Positions 1-8,499 are shown, numbered from the stretch's first letter. The stretch: 63,965 bases of DNA from JAJPXC01 sp964562375 (GCA_964562375.1 CAZLSW010000008.1:1-63965); one strand, 5' to 3'. Notes: a model not told the origin generated them from the sequence alone. Numbers and translations are program-made.

Positions 1-140
1 CCTACGTCAAGGGCCCCGGCAACGGCCGTGAGAGCGCTATCCGCACCATCCACGGAGCAGGAATCGAGGTTACCGAGATCATCGACGTAACACCGCTGCC
101 CCACAACGGATGCCGTCCTCCCAAGCGTCGCCGCGTATAA
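1..140 (+). CDS. rpsK: 30S ribosomal protein S11, C-terminal end (partial)
   Basis: The window opens inside this gene. Reading from base 3 gives [15 protein letters not shown], then a tail ending in [15 protein letters not shown] and a TAA. The GPGxGRESA block and the [12 protein letters not shown] end are diagnostic of S11, which sits on the 30S platform next to the mRNA exit region. Only about 45 codons are present. It precedes rpsD, rpoA and rplQ, the usual bacterial alpha-operon order. The roughly 200 bases to rpsD carry no other gene. Confidence 0.97.
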
Positions 141-345
141 TCCCGGCCACCCAGGGTATTAACCATTAATTTTCTTTAGTATACACAACCTCAATCAACA
201 GTCAACGACGCCCCCGGGGCCCGAGAACAGCGAAAGGTAAAAAGAAGACCATATTCTAAGTCACCTCTCTATGGTCGCGGCTGCACCCCAAGCCGTTCGC
301 AAACCCCATCCGTGGCGCACTGACAACATTAACCAAGAACTAAAA

Positions 346-951
346 ATGGCAAGATATACCGGTCCCAAGACCAAAATCGCGCGCAAGTTCGGCGAGCCTA
401 TCTTCGGCGAGGACAAAGTGTTGTCCAAGAAAAACTATCCTCCAGGCCAGCACGGTCAAAACCGTCGCCGCAAAACCTCGGAGTACGGCACCCAGCTTCG
501 CGAAAAGCAAAAAGCTAAATACACCTACGGCGTATTGGAGCGCCAGTTCGCCAACCTCTTCGACAAGGCATCCCGAATGAAGGGTATCACCGGTGAGATC
601 CTCCTGCAACTCCTGGAGAGCCGCCTGGACAACATCGTGTACCGCCTTGGCATCGCCCCCACCCGCGCCGCCGCCCGTCAGGCCGTGCTCCACAAGCACA
701 TCACCGTCAACGGCGCCGTGGTCAACATCCCCTCCTACACCGTAAAGGCGGGCGACATCGTGGGCGTGCGCGAGAAAGCTAAATCCCTCGAGGTAATCGC
801 CGACGCCCTCGCCGGCTTCAACCACAGCAAATACCCCTGGCTCGAGTGGGACGAGAGCGCCAAGGCTGGCAAGCTCCTCCATGTACCCCAGCGCGAGGAC
901 ATCCCCGAGAACATCAAAGAGCAGCTGATCGTCGAGCTCTATTCTAAATAA
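346..951 (+). CDS. rpsD: 30S ribosomal protein S4
   Basis: Primary 16S rRNA-binding protein that nucleates assembly of the 30S body. The 201-residue product begins MARYTGPKTKIARKFGEP, the normal S4 start. The reading frame stays open upstream to 271, but those 25 codons do not resemble S4, so the ATG at 346 is chosen. The S4 RNA-binding fold lies at about residues 92-155 (RLDNIVYRLGIAPTR onward). The N-terminal zinc cysteines found in some S4 proteins are absent, the C-minus form. It lies 17 bases before rpoA. Confidence 0.97.
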   Translation: MARYTGPKTKIARKFGEPIFGEDKVLSKKNYPPGQHGQNRRRKTSEYGTQLREKQKAKYTYGVLERQFANLFDKASRMKGITGEILLQLLESRLDNIVYRLGIAPTRAAARQAVLHKHITVNGAVVNIPSYTVKAGDIVGVREKAKSLEVIADALAGFNHSKYPWLEWDESAKAGKLLHVPQREDIPENIKEQLIVELYSK

Positions 952-968
952 TAAACACTGAAAGATCC

Positions 969-1961
969 ATGGCTATCCTAACATTCCAGAAGCCCGACAA
1001 CGTCGTGATGCTCGAGGCCGACAACTACTTCGGCAAATTCGAGTTCAAGCCCCTTGAGCCCGGATACGGCATCACCGTTGGAAACGCCCTGCGTCGAGTG
1101 CTCCTCTCCTCGCTCGAGGGATTCGCCATCTCGTCTATCAAAATCGACGGCGTAAAGCACGAATTCGACACTATCCCCGGCGTAAAGGAAGATGTAACCA
1201 ACATCATCCTCAACCTCAAGAAAGTCGACCTCAAGCAAATCGTCGAAGACACCGAGACCGAGAAGGCCACAATCACCGTAGCGGGACAGGACGTGTTCAA
1301 GGCCGGTGACATCGGCAAGGCCCTCACTGGGTTTGAGGTATTGAACCCCGACCTTGTCATCTGTCATTTGGATCCCGAAGCCCGATTCCAGATAGAGCTT
1401 ACCATCAACAAAGGCCGCGGCTGGGTACCCGCCGAGGAAAACCAAGAGCTTATCGACGACATCCACACCCTCGCGATCGACTCCATCTACACCCCGATCA
1501 AGAACGTGAAATACACCGTCGAGAACTTCCGTGTCGACCAAAAGACCGACTACGAGAAGCTCATCCTCGAAATCACCACCAACGGCTCAATCCTTCCCAA
1601 GGACGCCCTCAAGGAGGCCGCCAAAATCCTTATCTACCACTTCATGCTCTTCTCCGACGAGAAGATCACCCTCGAAACACCCGAGACAGAGCGTAACGAC
1701 GAATTCGACGAAGAGGTGCTCCACATGCGCCAACTCTTGAAATCCAAGCTTGTGGATATGGACCTTTCGGTGCGCGCCCTCAACTGCCTGAAGAGCGCCG
1801 AGGTAGAAACCCTCGGTGAGCTCGTCGTCTTCAACAAGACCGACTTGCTCAAATTCCGCAACTTCGGCAAAAAGTCGCTCACCGAGCTCGACGAGCTCCT
1901 GGCCAACTTGAACCTCTCCTTCGGAATGGATATCTCCAAATACAAACTTGATAAAGAGTAA
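969..1961 (+). CDS. rpoA: DNA-directed RNA polymerase alpha subunit
   Basis: Alpha subunit that dimerises to scaffold assembly of beta and beta-prime. The 330-residue protein has the N-terminal assembly domain (about 1-235, with GYGITVGNALRRVLLSS near residue 33). After an acidic linker comes the C-terminal helix-hairpin-helix domain (about 258-318, with LSVRALNCLKSAEV and the FRNFGKKSLTEL block) that touches UP elements and activators. Length is normal. It is co-oriented with rpsD and rplQ, with only 5 bases before rplQ. Confidence 0.98.
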   Translation: MAILTFQKPDNVVMLEADNYFGKFEFKPLEPGYGITVGNALRRVLLSSLEGFAISSIKIDGVKHEFDTIPGVKEDVTNIILNLKKVDLKQIVEDTETEKATITVAGQDVFKAGDIGKALTGFEVLNPDLVICHLDPEARFQIELTINKGRGWVPAEENQELIDDIHTLAIDSIYTPIKNVKYTVENFRVDQKTDYEKLILEITTNGSILPKDALKEAAKILIYHFMLFSDEKITLETPETERNDEFDEEVLHMRQLLKSKLVDMDLSVRALNCLKSAEVETLGELVVFNKTDLLKFRNFGKKSLTELDELLANLNLSFGMDISKYKLDKE

Positions 1962-1966
1962 CAACG

Positions 1967-2512
1967 ATGAGACACAATAAAAAATTCAACCACCTTGGCC
2001 GCAAAAAAGCCCATCGCGACGCGCTCCTCGCCAACATGACCATCTCCCTGATCATGAAGAAGCGCATCTTTACCACGCTGGCCAAGGCCAAAGCCCTCCG
2101 CATGTACGCCGAGCCGTTGATCAACCGCTCCAAGGAGGACACGATGAACAACCGCCGCCTGGTGTTCAGCTACCTCCAGAACAAATACGCCGTCAGCGAG
2201 CTCTTCCGCGAGATCGCCCAGAAGATCGGCGACCGCCCCGGAGGCTACACCCGCATCCTCAAAACCGGCAACCGCCTTGGCGACAACGCCCAGATGTGCA
2301 TGATCGAGCTCGTTGACTACAACGACAACATGCTCAAGGACGCCGCCACCAAGAAGACCTCTCGCACCCGCCGCTCCCGAAAGAAGAGCGCCACTGCCGC
2401 CGAGGCCCCCGCAGCCGCCGAGGCCCCCAAGGCCGTTGAGGAGGCAGTGGAGGAGGTAAAGGCTGAGACCCCTGCCCAGGAAGGCGAGGTAGAGGCCCCC
2501 GCCGCCGAGTAA
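1967..2512 (+). CDS. rplQ: 50S ribosomal protein L17
   Basis: Large-subunit protein near the polypeptide exit tunnel. The core (MRHNKKFNHLGRKKAHRDA through MIELVDYND, about 120 residues) is canonical L17. It is followed by a roughly 60-residue tail rich in Ala, Glu, Lys and Pro, making 181 residues against about 120-130 in most bacteria. Such charged tails are common in Bacteroidota L17. It is the last gene of the alpha operon; a strong hairpin follows 35 bases after the stop. Confidence 0.97.
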   Translation: MRHNKKFNHLGRKKAHRDALLANMTISLIMKKRIFTTLAKAKALRMYAEPLINRSKEDTMNNRRLVFSYLQNKYAVSELFREIAQKIGDRPGGYTRILKTGNRLGDNAQMCMIELVDYNDNMLKDAATKKTSRTRRSRKKSATAAEAPAAAEAPKAVEEAVEEVKAETPAQEGEVEAPAAE

Positions 2513-2546
2513 TCCCCGCTTGACATACAACTTTGCTCAATACCGA

Positions 2547-2579
2547 TCGAGGGTTGGCCCATCCCGGGCCAACCCTCGA
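2547..2579 (+). terminator. Hairpin terminator of the alpha operon
   Basis: A 14-bp perfect inverted repeat (TCGAGGGTTGGCCC with its complement, 5-base loop) lies 35 bases after rplQ and is followed by a T-rich stretch (GATTTCTTCC). It probably ends ribosomal operon transcription before the toxin-antitoxin pair. Confidence 0.8.
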
Positions 2580-2669
2580 CGATTTCTTCCTACATCCTCC
2601 AGAATTTTTGTAATTGCAACTTTGTGTTTGCGAAAATTGTTGTATATTAGCAGTCGAAATCTAAAAAAT

Positions 2670-2891
2670 ATGAACGGGACAATCTCTATATCTATGGACA
2701 ATTTGTGGGGTGCAATCCAGACGCTTTCTCCACGCAATAAACGTTGGCTGGCCAATAAGCTCAACGATGAACTTAATGCTACTATCTCGAAATCCAAAGA
2801 AGATGTTTTAGCTGGGTTTGCACGTGGAGTAAAAGAGGCAAAGAGTGGCTCTACGTTATCGGAGGAAGAGTTCTGGGCACAATTGTCATGA
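2670..2891 (+). CDS. Type II antitoxin-like protein
   Basis: A 73-residue acidic protein (starts MNGTISISMDNLWGAIQTLS, ends EEEFWAQLS). The pattern of an N-terminal helix followed by a K/E-rich helix with FARGVKEAKSG is typical of short Bacteroidota antitoxins paired with RelE/ParE toxins. I chose the ATG at 2670 because the upstream extension of the frame runs through the rplQ terminator. Its stop overlaps the next start by 4 bases (ATGA), implying translational coupling. It should bind and neutralise the next product and may repress its own promoter. The exact family is not resolved by eye. Confidence 0.75.
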   Translation: MNGTISISMDNLWGAIQTLSPRNKRWLANKLNDELNATISKSKEDVLAGFARGVKEAKSGSTLSEEEFWAQLS

Positions 2892-3220
2892 ACATCACTT
2901 TGCGTTATACCCCTGAGTTCACGAAGGAAGCGAAAGCATTGAATAAACATTATCCTTCGTTCAAGGCTGATTTGTCTAAATTGGAAACAGAAATCAAGCA
3001 AAATCCACATATTGGGACCGACTTAGGGGACGGATTTAGAAAGATAAGAATGGCCATAGCCTCAAAAGGCAAAGGTAAAAGTGCTGGAGCCCGGGTTATT
3101 ACTTATGAAGTGGTAATAGACGCCTCTTCATCTGACATTACTATGGTTTATATATACGATAAAAGCAAAAGAGTCAATATAACTAAGGCTGAGATTCAGA
3201 GGATTTTGGGGATGCAATAG
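2888..3220 (+). CDS. RelE/ParE-superfamily toxin
   Basis: A 110-residue basic protein whose order fits the RelE/ParE fold: N-terminal strand (ITLRYTPEFTKEAKALNKHYP), two helices, a GFRKIRMAI strand, the turn GKGKSAGARVITYEVV, and a final strand DITMVYIYDKS followed by a helix. Toxins of this fold cleave mRNA on the ribosome or poison gyrase; the sequence alone does not say which. It is coupled to the preceding antitoxin. Both genes are visibly less GC-rich than the flanking ribosomal and tRNA-synthetase genes, consistent with later arrival between housekeeping genes. Confidence 0.85.
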   Translation: MNITLRYTPEFTKEAKALNKHYPSFKADLSKLETEIKQNPHIGTDLGDGFRKIRMAIASKGKGKSAGARVITYEVVIDASSSDITMVYIYDKSKRVNITKAEIQRILGMQ

Positions 3221-3338
3221 GAGAGAATAATGGGAAACCTGCCTCAACTGCCCTTTCGTTCCATAAAGTTCCGGAAATTTGGGTGGTGAGTGGGTAAAAA
3301 TTTGTAACTTCGCGTAAATTTTCTGAAGTAACGCGAAT

Positions 3339-6056
3339 ATGAACGAATTAGACGCTCAAAAAGCTCCCGAAACCAATCACGAGAAGGCAGCCCCGGCCGC
3401 GGGCGATCTTGCCACCAAATACGATCCCTCAGAGGTAGAGGGCAAATGGTACCAATATTGGCTTGACCACAACATGTTCCACTCCGTGCCCGACCCGGAG
3501 CGCGAGCCTTACACCATCGTGATCCCGCCGCCCAACGTCACCGGCGTGCTCCACATGGGTCACATGCTCAACAACACTATCCAGGATGTGCTCATTCGCC
3601 GCGCCCGTATGGAGGGCAAGAACGCATTGTGGGTGCCCGGTACCGACCACGCGTCGATCGCTACCGAGGCCAAGGTGGTGAAAAAGCTTCAGGAACAAGG
3701 TATTAAGAAGTCAGAGTTGACCCGCAAGCAGTTCCTTGAGCACGCTTGGGACTGGACACGCGAGCACGGCGGTATCATCCTCGAGCAATTAAAGAAACTG
3801 GGCGCCTCCTGCGACTGGAGCCGCACGGCCTTCACTATGGACGAGTCGCGCTCCAAGGCAGTTAACCACGTTTTCGTCGACCTCTATCGCAAGGGCTTGA
3901 TTTACCGTGGTTTGCGTATGGTCAACTGGGACCCTATGGCCCAAACGGCGCTCTCCAACGAGGAGGTAATCTACCAGGAGGAGCATTCCAAGCTCTACTA
4001 CCTCAAATATTACGTGGCCGACGACCCCGAAGGCCGCTACGCCGTCGTTGCCACCACGCGTCCCGAGACGATCATGGGCGACACCGCCATGTGCATCAAC
4101 CCCAAGGACCCCAAGAACCAGTGGCTGAAAGGCAAGAAAGTAATCGTGCCGTTGGTCAACCGCGTGATTCCCGTGATCGAGGACCGCTACGTCGATGTAG
4201 AGTTTGGTACGGGTTGCTTGAAAGTGACTCCGGCTCACGACACCAACGACTACATGCTTGGCAAGACCCACAACCTCGAGACCATCGACATCTTCAACCC
4301 CGACGGCACAATCTCCGAGCAGTCGCCGCTTTACGTGGGTATGGACCGCTTTGACGTGCGCGAGCAGATCACCAAGGACCTTGCCGAGGCCGGCCTGATG
4401 GAGAAGGTAGAGGATTATGTCAACAAGGTGGGCTGCTCCGAGCGCACCCACGTGCCCATCGAGCCGCGCTTGTGCCTGCAGTGGTTCATGTCGATGAAGC
4501 ACTTCGCCGACATGGCTCTTCCCCCGGTAATGGAGGACCGCCTGAAATTCCACCCCGCGAAATACAAAAACACCTACCGCAACTGGATGGAGAACATCCA
4601 GGACTGGTGCATCTCGCGCCAACTGTGGTGGGGACAACGCATCCCAGCCTACTACCTCCCCACGCCCGAGGGCGAGGAGGAGAAATTCGTCGTGGCCGAG
4701 ACTCCCGAGGAGGCTCTCGAGTTGGCCCGCAAAGAGCCTGGCTACGAGAACGTGACATTGGATCAGTTGCGCCAGGACGAGGGAGCTCTCGACACTTGGT
4801 TCTCATCGTGGCTTTGGCCCATATCGCTGTTCGACGGCATCAACAACCCCGGCAACGACGAGATCAAGTACTATTACCCCACGAGCGACCTCGTGACCGG
4901 ACCCGACATCATCTTCTTCTGGGTGGCCCGCATGATTATGGCCGGCTATGAGTACGTGGGCGACATGCCGTTCCGCAACGTCTACTTCACGGGCATCGTG
5001 CGCGACAAATTGGGCCGCAAGATGTCCAAGTCGCTCGGCAACTCTCCCGATCCCTTGGAACTGATCGAGAAATACGGCGCCGACGGCGTGCGCATGGGTA
5101 TGCTCCTGTCAGCCCCGGCTGGCAACGACATTCTCTACGATGACAAACTCTGCGAGCAGGGTCGCAACTTCTGCAACAAGATATGGAACGCCTTCCGCCT
5201 CGTAAAGGGTTGGGAGGTAAGCGATAGCGCCGAGCAAACGGAGGCCGCACGCGAAGCTATCGAGTGGTTTGGCGCCAAGCTTCAGGAAACCGAGAAAGAG
5301 ATTGCCGACCTGTTCTCCAAATACCGATTGAGCGAGGCTCTGATGGCCGTATACCTGCTGTTCTGGGACGAATTCTCGTCGTGGTATCTCGAGATGGTGA
5401 AGCCCCCTTACCAGCAGCCGATCGACCGCGAGACTCTCGAGGCCACCCTCGGCTACTTCGAGCAACTCCTGCGCCTGCTCCACCCGTTCATGCCGTTCAT
5501 CACCGAGGAGCTGTGGCAGCACCTGGCCGAGCGCCAGGACGGCGACACCATCATGTTCGGCCAAGTAGGAAGTCCTGCCGTGTCGGCTGGACAGAACGGC
5601 TCGACCCCAATCCTCAAAGAGATGGACGAGGCCAAGGAGATCGTCAACGGCGTGCGCGGCGTGCGTGCCAAAAAGAACATCCCTCCCCGCGAGCAGCTCG
5701 AGCTGCGTGTCGTGGGAGCTGATCCCATGCCGCTGAAGGCTGTGGTCGAGAAATTGGCCGGACTCTCCAGCTTCGAGCGCGCCAACGAGAAAGACCCCGC
5801 GGCCGCCACGTTTATCGTCGGAGCCACCGAGTATTTCGTGCCCCTGCGGCAGATGGTCGACGTCGAGGCCGAGCGCGCCAAACTTCAGAAAGATCTCGAG
5901 TACCAGCGCGGCTTTATCGCCATTATTGACAAGAAACTCGGTAACGAGAAATTCGTGGCCAAGGCCCCCGCGGCAGTCGTCGAGGGCGAGCGCAACAAGC
6001 GCGCCCAGGCCGAGCAGAAAATCGCCGCCATCGAGGCCGCCCTCGCCGCCCTATAA
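3339..6056 (+). CDS. valS: Valyl-tRNA synthetase
   Basis: Class Ia synthetase that charges tRNA-Val and edits misactivated threonine. In the 905-residue protein the HIGH-type motif is HMGH at residues 72-75 (inside PPNVTGVLHMGHMLNN), and KMSKS is at 561-565. The editing domain (about 200-350), the anticodon-binding domain and a C-terminal coiled coil (LQKDLEYQRGFIAI onward) follow. Residues 741-752 (GQVGSPAVSAGQ) are encoded by a genomic palindrome inserted in frame just before the conserved EAKEIVNGVRGVRAKKNIPP segment. A TAACTTCG box near 3313 may be its promoter. Confidence 0.97.
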   Translation: MNELDAQKAPETNHEKAAPAAGDLATKYDPSEVEGKWYQYWLDHNMFHSVPDPEREPYTIVIPPPNVTGVLHMGHMLNNTIQDVLIRRARMEGKNALWVPGTDHASIATEAKVVKKLQEQGIKKSELTRKQFLEHAWDWTREHGGIILEQLKKLGASCDWSRTAFTMDESRSKAVNHVFVDLYRKGLIYRGLRMVNWDPMAQTALSNEEVIYQEEHSKLYYLKYYVADDPEGRYAVVATTRPETIMGDTAMCINPKDPKNQWLKGKKVIVPLVNRVIPVIEDRYVDVEFGTGCLKVTPAHDTNDYMLGKTHNLETIDIFNPDGTISEQSPLYVGMDRFDVREQITKDLAEAGLMEKVEDYVNKVGCSERTHVPIEPRLCLQWFMSMKHFADMALPPVMEDRLKFHPAKYKNTYRNWMENIQDWCISRQLWWGQRIPAYYLPTPEGEEEKFVVAETPEEALELARKEPGYENVTLDQLRQDEGALDTWFSSWLWPISLFDGINNPGNDEIKYYYPTSDLVTGPDIIFFWVARMIMAGYEYVGDMPFRNVYFTGIVRDKLGRKMSKSLGNSPDPLELIEKYGADGVRMGMLLSAPAGNDILYDDKLCEQGRNFCNKIWNAFRLVKGWEVSDSAEQTEAAREAIEWFGAKLQETEKEIADLFSKYRLSEALMAVYLLFWDEFSSWYLEMVKPPYQQPIDRETLEATLGYFEQLLRLLHPFMPFITEELWQHLAERQDGDTIMFGQVGSPAVSAGQNGSTPILKEMDEAKEIVNGVRGVRAKKNIPPREQLELRVVGADPMPLKAVVEKLAGLSSFERANEKDPAAATFIVGATEYFVPLRQMVDVEAERAKLQKDLEYQRGFIAIIDKKLGNEKFVAKAPAAVVEGERNKRAQAEQKIAAIEAALAAL
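5563..5594 (+). repeat. In-frame palindromic repeat inside valS (family 2)
   Basis: AAGTAGGAAGTC, a stem-loop, then GGACAG matches the intergenic family-2 palindrome seen at 16.3 and 29.4 kb, with a few changes in the stem (CCTGCCG against CGGCTGG). It adds GSPAVSAGQ to ValS without disturbing the frame. Mfd carries the same peptide from another copy. Confidence 0.85.
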
Positions 6057-6059
6057 GGC

Positions 6060-6180
6060 CCCCAACGCCGGCCCCCAACAATCGGCCCCCAAACCCCCGA
6101 AACGGGGGCTTCCCCCAGCTTACAGCCCCCAACGCTGGCCCCCAAACCCCCGAAACGGGGGCTTTCCCCAGCTTACAGCC
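6060..6180. repeat. Direct repeat with CCCCCGAAACGGGGG hairpin (family 3)
   Basis: Two near-identical copies of a roughly 55-base unit contain CCCAAACCCCCGAAACGGGG followed by CTTMCCCCAGCTTACAGCCC. The hairpin has a 5-6 bp GC stem and may serve as valS terminator. A third copy of the hairpin occurs at 52926-52954, inside the end of the sigma-factor gene. Confidence 0.8.
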
Positions 6181-6182
6181 CT

Positions 6183-6216
6183 CGTTATAACGTTATTACG
6201 TAATAACGTTATAACG
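6183..6216. repeat. 34-bp perfect palindrome
   Basis: CGTTATAACGTTATTAC and its exact reverse complement meet with no spacer. It is AT-rich, lies in the valS-glyS gap, and could extrude a cruciform or serve as a dimeric-protein site. No copy was noticed elsewhere in the window. Confidence 0.9.
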
Positions 6217-6230
6217 AAATCCCCCTCGAG

Positions 6231-6305
6231 GCGATAAAGCGATATAGCGATAAAGCGATAAAGCGATATAGCGATAAAGCGATAAAGCGATAAAGCGATA
6301 AAGCG
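6231..6305. repeat. Octamer array GCGATAAA/GCGATATA
   Basis: About nine head-to-tail 8-bp units, mostly GCGATAAA with GCGATATA interspersed, occupy the 5' region of glyS, ending about 40 bases before its start. Copy number could vary by slippage. Confidence 0.9.
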
Positions 6306-6347
6306 CCCCTCAACTAACAACTAAAAACTAAAAACTAAGACAACATA

Positions 6348-7892
6348 ATGGCCCAGCAAGAAGAAGTATTCAAGAAAATCGTTTCCCACGCCAAGGAATA
6401 CGGGTTCGTGTTCCAGTCATCCGAGATCTACGACGGCCTATCGGCAGTCTACGACTACGGCCAGAACGGCGTGGAACTTAAAAACAATATCAAGCGCTAC
6501 TGGTGGGACGCCATGACCCTGTTGCACGAAAACATCGTGGGCATCGACTCGGCCATCTTCATGCACCCCACAATTTGGAAAGCCTCAGGCCACGTTGACG
6601 CCTTCAACGACCCCCTGATCGACAACCGCGACTCCAAGAAACGCTACCGCGCCGATGTGCTCATCGAGGACCAGTTGGCCAAGATGGACGACAAGATTGA
6701 GAAAGAGGTTGCCAAGGCCCGCAAACGCTTCGGCGATTCGTTTGACGAGGCCATGTTCCGCTCCACCAATCCCCGCGTGCTCGAGCACCAGGCCAAGCGC
6801 GACGCCCTCCACGAGCGCTTCGCCAAGGCCATGAACGACAACAACCTCGACGAACTCCGCCAAATCATCCTCGACGAGGAGATTGTTTGCCCCATCTCCG
6901 GCACCAAGAACTGGACTGAGGTGCGCCAGTTCAACCTCATGTTTAAGACCGAGATGGGTTCGACCGCCGACGGCGCCATGACCGTATACCTGCGCCCCGA
7001 GACCGCCCAAGGCATCTTCGTCAACTACCTCAACGTGCAGAAGACCGGACGCATGCGCATCCCATTCGGTATCGCCCAGATCGGCAAGGCGTTCCGTAAC
7101 GAGATCGTGGCCCGCCAGTTCATCTTCCGTATGCGCGAGTTTGAGCAGATGGAGATGCAATTCTTCGTGCGCCCCGGCGAGGAGCTCAAGTGGTTCCAGC
7201 AGTGGAAAGAGTGGCGCTTGAAGTGGCACAAGGCTCTTGGCCTCGGCGACGAGAAATACCGTTACCACGACCACGACAAGCTGGCCCACTACGCCAACGC
7301 CGCCACCGACATCGAGTTTGAGATGCCGTTCGGATTCAAGGAGGTAGAGGGCATCCACTCCCGCACCGACTTCGACCTCTCCCAGCACCAGAAATTCTCG
7401 GGCAAGAAAATCCAATACTTCGACCCCGAGCTTAACGAGAGCTACACCCCCTACGTGATCGAGACCTCGATTGGCGTCGACCGCATGTTCCTGAGTGTTC
7501 TGTGCTCAAGCTACGACGAGGAGCAACTTCCCAACGGCGAGACCCGCGTGGTGCTCCACTTGCCCGCCGCTTTGGCTCCCGTGAAATGCGCCGTGCTTCC
7601 GCTCGTGCGCAAGGACGGTCTGCCTGAGAAGGCCCGCGAGATCGTTAACGACCTGAAATTTGACTTCGCCACCCATTACGAGGAAAAGGACGCCATCGGC
7701 AAGCGCTACCGTCGCCAGGACGCCATCGGCACCCCCTTCTGCATCACCGTCGACCACCAGACCCTCGAGGACAACACCGTCACCCTGCGCGAGCGCGACT
7801 CCATGGAGCAAACCCGCGTGAAGGTTGACGACCTCCACCGTCTCATCCACGACCGCGTATCCCTCACCTCCCTCCTCCGCAAGCTCGCCTAG
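6348..7892 (+). CDS. glyS: Glycyl-tRNA synthetase (single-chain alpha2 type)
   Basis: Class IIa synthetase of the eukaryote/archaea-like dimeric type used by Bacteroidota, not the alpha2beta2 form. The 514-residue protein shows the N-terminal GFVFQSSEIYDGLSAVYDYG, the class II motif 2 region (PFGIAQIGKAFRNEI then FRMREFEQMEMQFF) and motif 3 (TSIGVDRMFLSVL). The C-terminal anticodon-binding domain contains RRQDAIGTPFCITVD. The start ATG follows an A-rich leader after the octamer array. Repeats follow the stop directly. Confidence 0.96.
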   Translation: MAQQEEVFKKIVSHAKEYGFVFQSSEIYDGLSAVYDYGQNGVELKNNIKRYWWDAMTLLHENIVGIDSAIFMHPTIWKASGHVDAFNDPLIDNRDSKKRYRADVLIEDQLAKMDDKIEKEVAKARKRFGDSFDEAMFRSTNPRVLEHQAKRDALHERFAKAMNDNNLDELRQIILDEEIVCPISGTKNWTEVRQFNLMFKTEMGSTADGAMTVYLRPETAQGIFVNYLNVQKTGRMRIPFGIAQIGKAFRNEIVARQFIFRMREFEQMEMQFFVRPGEELKWFQQWKEWRLKWHKALGLGDEKYRYHDHDKLAHYANAATDIEFEMPFGFKEVEGIHSRTDFDLSQHQKFSGKKIQYFDPELNESYTPYVIETSIGVDRMFLSVLCSSYDEEQLPNGETRVVLHLPAALAPVKCAVLPLVRKDGLPEKAREIVNDLKFDFATHYEEKDAIGKRYRRQDAIGTPFCITVDHQTLEDNTVTLRERDSMEQTRVKVDDLHRLIHDRVSLTSLLRKLA

Positions 7893-7920
7893 GCAGGAGG
7901 CCGGCCCGTCTCGCAAATTA

Positions 7921-8055
7921 ATTCGTGCACTCGTGTATTCGTGTATTCGTGAAGTCGAATATTCGAATACCCGAGTGCACGTTTTCACGAACGGCTGCCC
8001 CACTAACCACTAACCACTAACCACTAACCACTAACCATTAACCATTAACCACTCA
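7921..8055. repeat. Octamer inverted array and 7-mer CCACTAA array
   Basis: At 7921-7995, 8-bp units CGTGTATT/CGTGCACT run out and return as the complement; GTGCACTCG near 7925 pairs with CGAGTGCAC near 7972. At 8002-8055 a 7-bp unit CCACTAA/CCATTAA is repeated about seven times. No coding capacity is evident. Confidence 0.85.
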
Positions 8056-8090
8056 TTTTGGTTCAAATCGCGATTTTCCCCATTAAATTA

Positions 8091-8121
8091 TTGCAAATTC
8101 CGTGAAAATACCATAAATTTG
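8091..8121 (+). promoter_or_regulatory. Bacteroidota-type promoter
   Basis: TTG at 8091-8093, a 20-base spacer and TAAATTTG at 8114-8121 match the Bacteroidota housekeeping promoter (-33 TTG, -7 TAnnTTTG). No credible coding gene follows for almost 380 bases, so it probably drives a non-coding transcript. Confidence 0.8.
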
Positions 8122-8127
8122 CGGTGC

Positions 8128-8240
8128 GTTGCGCTCGCAGAGACCCGCAACGGGTCGAGAGGGCGGGACGCGCTCTACATACTAAGGCGTTACACGACGC
8201 TTTGTTCTTGACTTGCGGAAATCTGGTAAATTTCACAACT
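8128..8240 (+). other. Transcribed leader or small RNA with short hairpins
   Basis: Sequence between the promoter and the 6S-like fold. It contains small hairpins (ACCCG-CAA-CGGGT near 8151; GCGTTACACGACGC near 8187 followed by TTTGTTCTT, terminator-like). TAAATTTC at 8227-8234 could be a second promoter. It may be a separate short RNA or the 5' part of the next one. Confidence 0.4.
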
Positions 8241-8440
8241 GGTCAAAGGGCATGGCAACCGTTGACGCCACGTGGTGATATATCTCGCCGACTTCCCCCA
8301 AGGAAGCCGGGTTCTCGAATATATCTCATGCGTGGGTCTCTGCGTTGCCCGTTCCGACCAGTCAGGCAATACCAGAGCCTCCGCAAGTGGGACGGGCAAG
8401 TACGATTCCCACGTTCGGCGTATATAGAGGCCACCACTGA
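8241..8440 (+). ncRNA. Structured non-coding RNA, possible Bacteroidetes 6S RNA
   Basis: A long imperfect hairpin of about 166 bases is visible. GTGGTG (8272) closes with CACCAC (8432). Inside, CGTGGG pairs with CCCACG and TTGCCCGTTCC with GGGACGGGCAA, around a large internal loop. One long rod with bulges, its own promoter and no reading frame is the 6S RNA architecture (an RNA that mimics an open promoter and binds RNA polymerase), as proposed for the Bacteroidales-1 motif. The family assignment is inference from shape and size; tmRNA, RNase P and SRP signatures were looked for and not found. Confidence 0.5.
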
Positions 8441-8499
8441 AAAACCCCTGCATCCCCGCGGCCATAGGGAATCGCGCCGCCCCATCTCCTATATTCCCT

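Noticed and set aside
271..345. N-terminal extension of rpsD
   Set aside because: The 25 extra residues do not resemble S4, and MARYTGPK is the standard start.
8128..8440. Region as RNase P RNA, tmRNA or SRP RNA
   Set aside because: None of the conserved cores (GAGGAAAGTCC, tRNA-like ends with a tag frame, GGAA tetraloop stem) is visible.
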